Under the pieces are notes generated by a model. The model made no database searches. It was not told the DNA's origin and saw only the letters and a list, made by a program, of their open reading frames with translations. A stretch of 64,000 bases of DNA from Haematococcus lacustris (Eukaryota; Chlorophyta; Chlorophyceae; Chlamydomonadales; Haematococcaceae). Of this stretch, positions 56,805-64,000 are shown piece by piece. How positions within the stretch are numbered: position 1 is the first letter of the stretch; each line of letters starts with the position of its first letter. The stretch is from assembly GCA_030144725.1 (NCBI GenBank), contig JASKMD010000008.1:15798782-15862781 (forward strand), given 5' to 3'. Both the position numbers and the translations under genes were made by a program.

Positions 56805-57729
56805 TGTCAACCAGGGGCACTATGTCTGTCTATGCAGCCAGTTGTTGCTGGCTGTCTATAGCAGCCTGTGTCAAACACATGTTCACGGCGCATGCCTAGA
56901 CCCCTTTGAGGGTTGCTTTTGAAGGCTGCAGAAATGACGCGATGTCCTGGCTGAACCTTGCCACATGTGCTGCTTGAGCTGCAACGGCTTCTTCGTTCTG
57001 CTGCTCCGACATACATTTATCTGCCCTATCAAATAAGTCGTCGAGAGACACTTCGGACATAGTGCAGCTCATAGTATATGCTGTAATGTGGTGGAGGAGG
57101 AGGGCTTAGTCATGTTGCGAGCAAGCTGCGACAGCCCGATGCGAGATGCGAGCCACCCCGTAACCGAACATAACCGCCGGCCCTCGCGCTAGCGTTGTTG
57201 TAGACCGTACCTACTAGCCCCCGCTTTAGAAGGAACGCCGCATCCATCTACAGTAACCTTGCCACCTGGACACTTGGCAAGGGATGGTGGGCGTCCAGGC
57301 CGTGCAGGCCCTTTGATGCAGTAGGCATATCGGAAAGGCACGCTGATCACGGCTGTGTAAACGCGGCATCAAATGGCTCACGGTACATTTCGCCAAACAG
57401 ACCTTGTGGGACCTGACTAATATTAGTTCCGAGCCAAAACTTTTGGCAAAAGTGACGTTTTAGCTAATATTAGCGCTTACATCAGCTGAAGCGGCGTGAG
57501 CCAATACCGGGAGCTAATATGAGTAAATGATCTTCCGGGAGCTGATAGGAGCCAAACGGGAACTGATATGAGCTAGTACGAGCTAGTACGAGCTAGTTGG
57601 GAGCTAGGGGGGAACCGCCCTAGTTGCAATCATCACTCATCACTCATCGTCAGTTATCACTCCTTGAATCTCTCAGAAAACACATGTTGCTTGGAAAGGC
57701 CACCGCCTGTCTTAAATGCACATCGCGTG
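56805..57729. other. Gene-free stretch with dispersed-repeat fragments
   Basis: 57418-57440 repeats the end of the 323-bp direct repeat. 57470-57600 holds degenerate GAGCTAATAT/GAGCTAGTACGAGCTAGTA repeats. No coding signature recognised. Confidence 0.5.
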
Positions 57730-58420
57730 ATGGCTAAGAAGAAGCGGAAGGGGAAGGGCACTGTTGTTGTCTCCCTGCTGTAAATTTGGGTTGCGGTACA
57801 CTAGGTGCCAAGCTGCTGGGTCCAGGCTGTGCAGCTTTCTTGGCCCGCATGACTTCCTTGCCCTCGCCCTTGCCCTTGGCCTTGGTGAGGTAGCAGCATG
57901 GTGTACAGCTTGAAGCCCCACAGCTGCCTCTCATTACTTGCTGTGCCAGCCACTCCCTTGTCTGCTACCCGAGCACTGGTCATGAGAACCCACCCTGGAC
58001 ACGAGAGCTCACCTCGCGACTGTTACGCCTGTGGTTGCGCCTCCCTCATCAGCCCAGCGGGCAACACGCATTGACACAACAGCAGTAGCATAGGGCCCAT
58101 ACACTGGGGATGGTGTAGGGGATATTGTCTGCATGGAGTGCGCTTCCCACACGTACTACTTGAGCGCCTTCCACCGCCTTGCACCCCCTTGTGAGGTGCA
58201 GGGTGTTCCTTGGGCAGCTCAGGCAGTTCCTGCCACAAGCACGTCTCCAGCAGGCGGTGGAGAGCTGGGCCCAGGCTCTGAAGCTGCTGGCTGTGTGGCT
58301 GCCTGGCTGCGTGGGGATGAGAACCCGCCAGCACCACTGCCACAGCAGCTGCACCAGTGGAGGCAGCCACTCTTGAGTCCAACACCCGGGCTGGTGGGAT
58401 GCCGGCTGTTGTGCCTCATT
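57730..58420 (-). pseudogene. TnpB/Fanzor-like relic D
   Basis: On the minus strand the 58340-58240 part reads SPRSQAATQPAASEPGPSSP, nearly identical to the Pro-rich insert of the copy at 34716-35486. About 57900-57790 reads KAKGKGEGKE and AQPGPSS, matching its Lys/Gly stretch. The nuclease motifs are absent and the pieces are separated by unrelated sequence that resembles 33245-33320. Confidence 0.55.
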
Positions 58421-58920
58421 CAAGTGCTGGCGTGCTGGTGTAGGGCGGTATGGGCCCAGCTGGTCGGGTCAGCAGCGCTGCGTCCTCGCCATCCCCGTAC
58501 ATCCCCCGCCTGAGTCCCACCCTCTGCAGCCATCAGCCAACACCAGAAGAAGTATGTCGACTCGACTCGCCTGCCATAACTGCCATGACTGCCAGCAGTG
58601 GAACCAGTGGAAGTATGTGGACTCGACTCAACTCCACTCGCCTGCCAACTGCCATGCCTGCCAGCAGTGCCTGGCATTGGGCTGACATGGACAGGGCGCT
58701 GGCAACCCTGAGCTTCTGGGGTCCAATGTCGTTGAGGACATACAGCACCACACCTGGCAACACACAATGCCTCGTGGCTGGACGGCTGGCACCATGATTG
58801 GCAAGTCTACGAAATGGCACGCCCACACCCCTGCAGGCACTGCACCATGACTGGCAACACATGCTGCACTCACCCCTATAGGGCTTGGCTGCCTGCCTGG
58901 CAGCTGCATGGTGGCTGTAC

Positions 58921-60003
58921 CTGAAAGCCAAAGGCCTTGTACAGACGATGCGCTGCCTGGTTGCTGGCCCGCACCTCAAGCAGGCAAGGGCAGCCGCCTG
59001 TGTGTGTGCACTGGCAGGCCTGCGTCATGCGACAACGTCCTCACTGACACGTTAAGGTTAAGGACCCCAACTTGAGGTAGCAGCACGGCCATGTTTGCCA
59101 TGCATGGCTACAGGGTTGTGTGGACCTGTCAGGCTGGGTTCGGCAGCACACCTGGAGCACGCACCTGCAGCAGGTGGCTCAGGACGGCCCGGCCCAGGCC
59201 CTTGCCCCGGCAGGCTGGCCACACCCCCAGGTTTTCCAGCTGCACCTCCCCAGCCACTTGGCAGGCCGTGGCGAAGGCAGCCACCTGCTCCTCACCTGCA
59301 GCACTGCAAGGGATGCAATTACCTAGTGCAGCAACACAGGCTGTCTGGGGCCGGTGCTCATGCACCCACCTAGCTTATGGCAACTACAGTGCATTATATC
59401 ACTGCCAGTGTCTCATGTCACATTTCAGTGTTTTGCACAGCGCACAGCAGTGTGCCATGTTATCAAGGGCAAGCGCTAGTGTCTGCCATCACCTCGTTGC
59501 TGTGCGTCATGGCAGCATGTGGCAACATCCTCGCTGCTATAAAGTTGCCCGGCTGCAACTGGTGGTGAGGGCTGCACAGCAGGTAGCGGAGGCTTGTCTC
59601 ATACAAACAGTGGCTGCTAGTGGCTGCTAGTGGCTGCTAGTAGGTACTTCTGATCCGGCTCAAATGGAGGCCCTAGTGAGGGACAAGAGGGCTGCACAGC
59701 AGGAGGAGGTGCACTGTAGCTGTAGCTGGAGGACGTGCTGGACCTCCAGGGCTCCTGGTAAGGTGGTAAGATGCTCTTGACTGGGCTGCTCACCACTGTC
59801 ACTACTATTGTAGTCGATGCCGGATTGGTGAGAGTGGCGTGCCAGGAGTGCAAGGACCAGCCAGCTGACCCAGCCAGCTGGCACGCAGCATCGACCTCAC
59901 GTAACCTTGGGGCGTCGCTGATGTCCGCACGGCGCACGCGCGGTCGGCGGGCTTGCGCCGAGGCAACTACCTTTCCAACAGGTTGCTTGTTTCCAGCTGC
60001 CAT
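58921..60003 (-). CDS. GNAT-family (RimI-like) N-acetyltransferase, partial model
   Basis: Exon 1 from ATG 60003: RRPRVRRADISDAPRLREVD, then AGWSLHSWHATL, typical of the GNAT N-terminal strand and helix. Exon 2 (about 59303-59152) carries VQLENLGVWPACRGKGLGRA, the acetyl-CoA motif A with R-G-K-G-L-G. Exon 3 (58997-58921) carries LLEVRASNQAAHRLYKAFGF, motif B. Exons 2 and 3 join in phase. The exon 1 to 2 junction is unresolved: the obvious donors near 59794 are in phase 0, while exon 2 needs two leftover bases, so an exon is missing from my model or the gene is damaged. The last exon is also unidentified; an open stretch at 58630-58780 is a candidate. It probably acetylates protein N-termini or a small amine. 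Confidence 0.6.
59610..59698 (+). repeat. Dispersed ~80-bp repeat, copy 2
   Basis: Nearly identical to 35625-35709; it lies in the first intron region of the GNAT gene. GTGGCTGCTA is tandemly repeated at its left edge. Confidence 0.85.
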
Positions 60004-60200
60004 GTGCTTTGTGTTACACATGTGGTGGGTTACGGCTTGAGTCTGATGTTTACACACATACCAACACAAGTACCACATGTCTTGAGCTATTGATTCAGCT
60101 CCCATGCAACTTTGGTTCAGCGTCCATGCATACTCTCATCGTACTTGATCGTGTTTGACAAAGCAATGCTGACCTCAGTACCCTGGATTGACCTTGGGAA

Positions 60201-60643
60201 ATGGTGTTCAAGATGTCCGACTCGGCGCTCGAGGAGGTGGCCGACCTATTCGCGCGGCTGTCCTCCCTTGGAGGCAGCTCCGACGGTAAGAAAGTCAGCA
60301 TACATGATCCCTAGTTCGATTCACGGCATTCTGTGACATGTCCGACGCGGCACGTGCCACAGGACTAATCACGCAAGAGAAGTTGAGTGCGGCTCTGACG
60401 ATTGCCACCGGCACAACTCCTAGTCCGGCAGCAGTGGCCCAGCTGCTGCGTGCCATGGAGCGAGTGGGGGGCAGTAGTGGCAGCAGCAGTAACCTGCGCC
60501 TGCCCCTCTCCACCTTCACCGCCTGGTGCTCGTCCACCATGGCTGCCGGCTCACAGACCTACGAGGAGCTGTCCCGCAGTGAACAGGCACTGCTGCTTGA
60601 AGAGCTGGTGGGTGCCAGGGTGCATGGCAGGCTGCTGGTGTGA
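60201..60643 (+). CDS. Small two-exon gene, unknown function (137 residues)
   Basis: Exon 1 60201-60285 and exon 2 60315-60643 join in phase through a 29-base intron (GTAAGA...CCTAG), which is very short; an alternative start is the ATG at 60213. The protein is helical: ALEEVADLFARLSSLGG, AFCDMSDAARATGLITQEKL, PSPAAVAQLLRAMERVGG. The spacing loosely recalls degenerate EF-hands (ATGLITQEKL), but calcium ligands are lacking, so I do not claim that family. It is head-to-head with the GNAT gene, 197 bases between start codons, and is followed 85 bases later by the (ATC)n array. Confidence 0.5.
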
Positions 60644-60724
60644 TGCGTCTGCTGCTGGTGCCACTGGGGTTGCCGTGGCCTTCCTGCCTGCTGCATGGAA
60701 CTCACCCTCCTCCTCCTCCTCCTC

Positions 60725-64000
<3,276 letters not shown>

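Noticed and set aside
60201..60643. Calling the small two-exon protein an EF-hand calcium sensor
   Set aside because: Only a loose helix-Gly-Ile pattern is present; the acidic calcium ligands are missing.

Overview
The window looks like nuclear DNA of a chlorophycean (volvocalean) green alga. The evidence is GC-rich sequence, many short introns with GTGAGY donors and CTGCAG-type acceptors, long GC-rich microsatellites, plant-type iron-regulation genes, and retroelements and a TnpB/Fanzor-related repeat of a kind I associate with Haematococcus-like algae. The genus is a recollection, not something proved here.

Layout. 1-24.75 kb is a repeat block bracketed by an inverted ~1.2 kb module; the left arm runs off the window. 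Inside are a broken LINE (2.0-5.6 kb) with a 2A-like sequence, a cysteine-protease-like region, a PIP-box-like motif and an APE-type endonuclease. There follow long hexa- and heptanucleotide satellites, a 100-N gap, and a composite satellite repeated with a 3,496-bp period (two full copies, one partial, one inverted). A 2.3-kb element is inserted in the inverted copy and flanked by AGTTA. 25.2-32.4 kb carries a 22-exon ABCC (MRP-type) transporter on the minus strand; my exon model adds up to an uninterrupted 1,314-residue protein. 33.4-35.6 kb holds three TnpB/Fanzor-related copies (one well preserved) and a conserved 3' flank. 35.9-41.8 kb is an LTR retrotransposon with identical 400-bp terminal repeats; its long gag-protease ORF lacks a visible reverse transcriptase.

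42.6-55 kb is the most interesting genic part. A group IVb/IVc-like bHLH transcription factor lies about 1 kb downstream of, and on the same strand as, a 15-exon BRUTUS/HRZ-type gene (three hemerythrin domains, CHY/CTCHY zinc fingers, RING, C-terminal rubredoxin-like knuckles; 1,953 residues in my model). In land plants BRUTUS/HRZ ligases target this bHLH class in iron homeostasis, so sensor-ligase and possible substrate sit together. A TnpB/Fanzor-like relic lies between them.

55-60.7 kb holds a pair of 323-bp direct repeats, a tiny SAP-like ORF, another TnpB/Fanzor-like relic, and a head-to-head pair: a GNAT acetyltransferase (minus) and a small unknown two-exon gene (plus). From 60.73 kb to the edge the sequence is an almost pure (ATC)n array of about 3.27 kb.

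Most long open frames in the satellites (GR, PA, PSPS, poly-Met) are products of the repeats and are not listed as genes.
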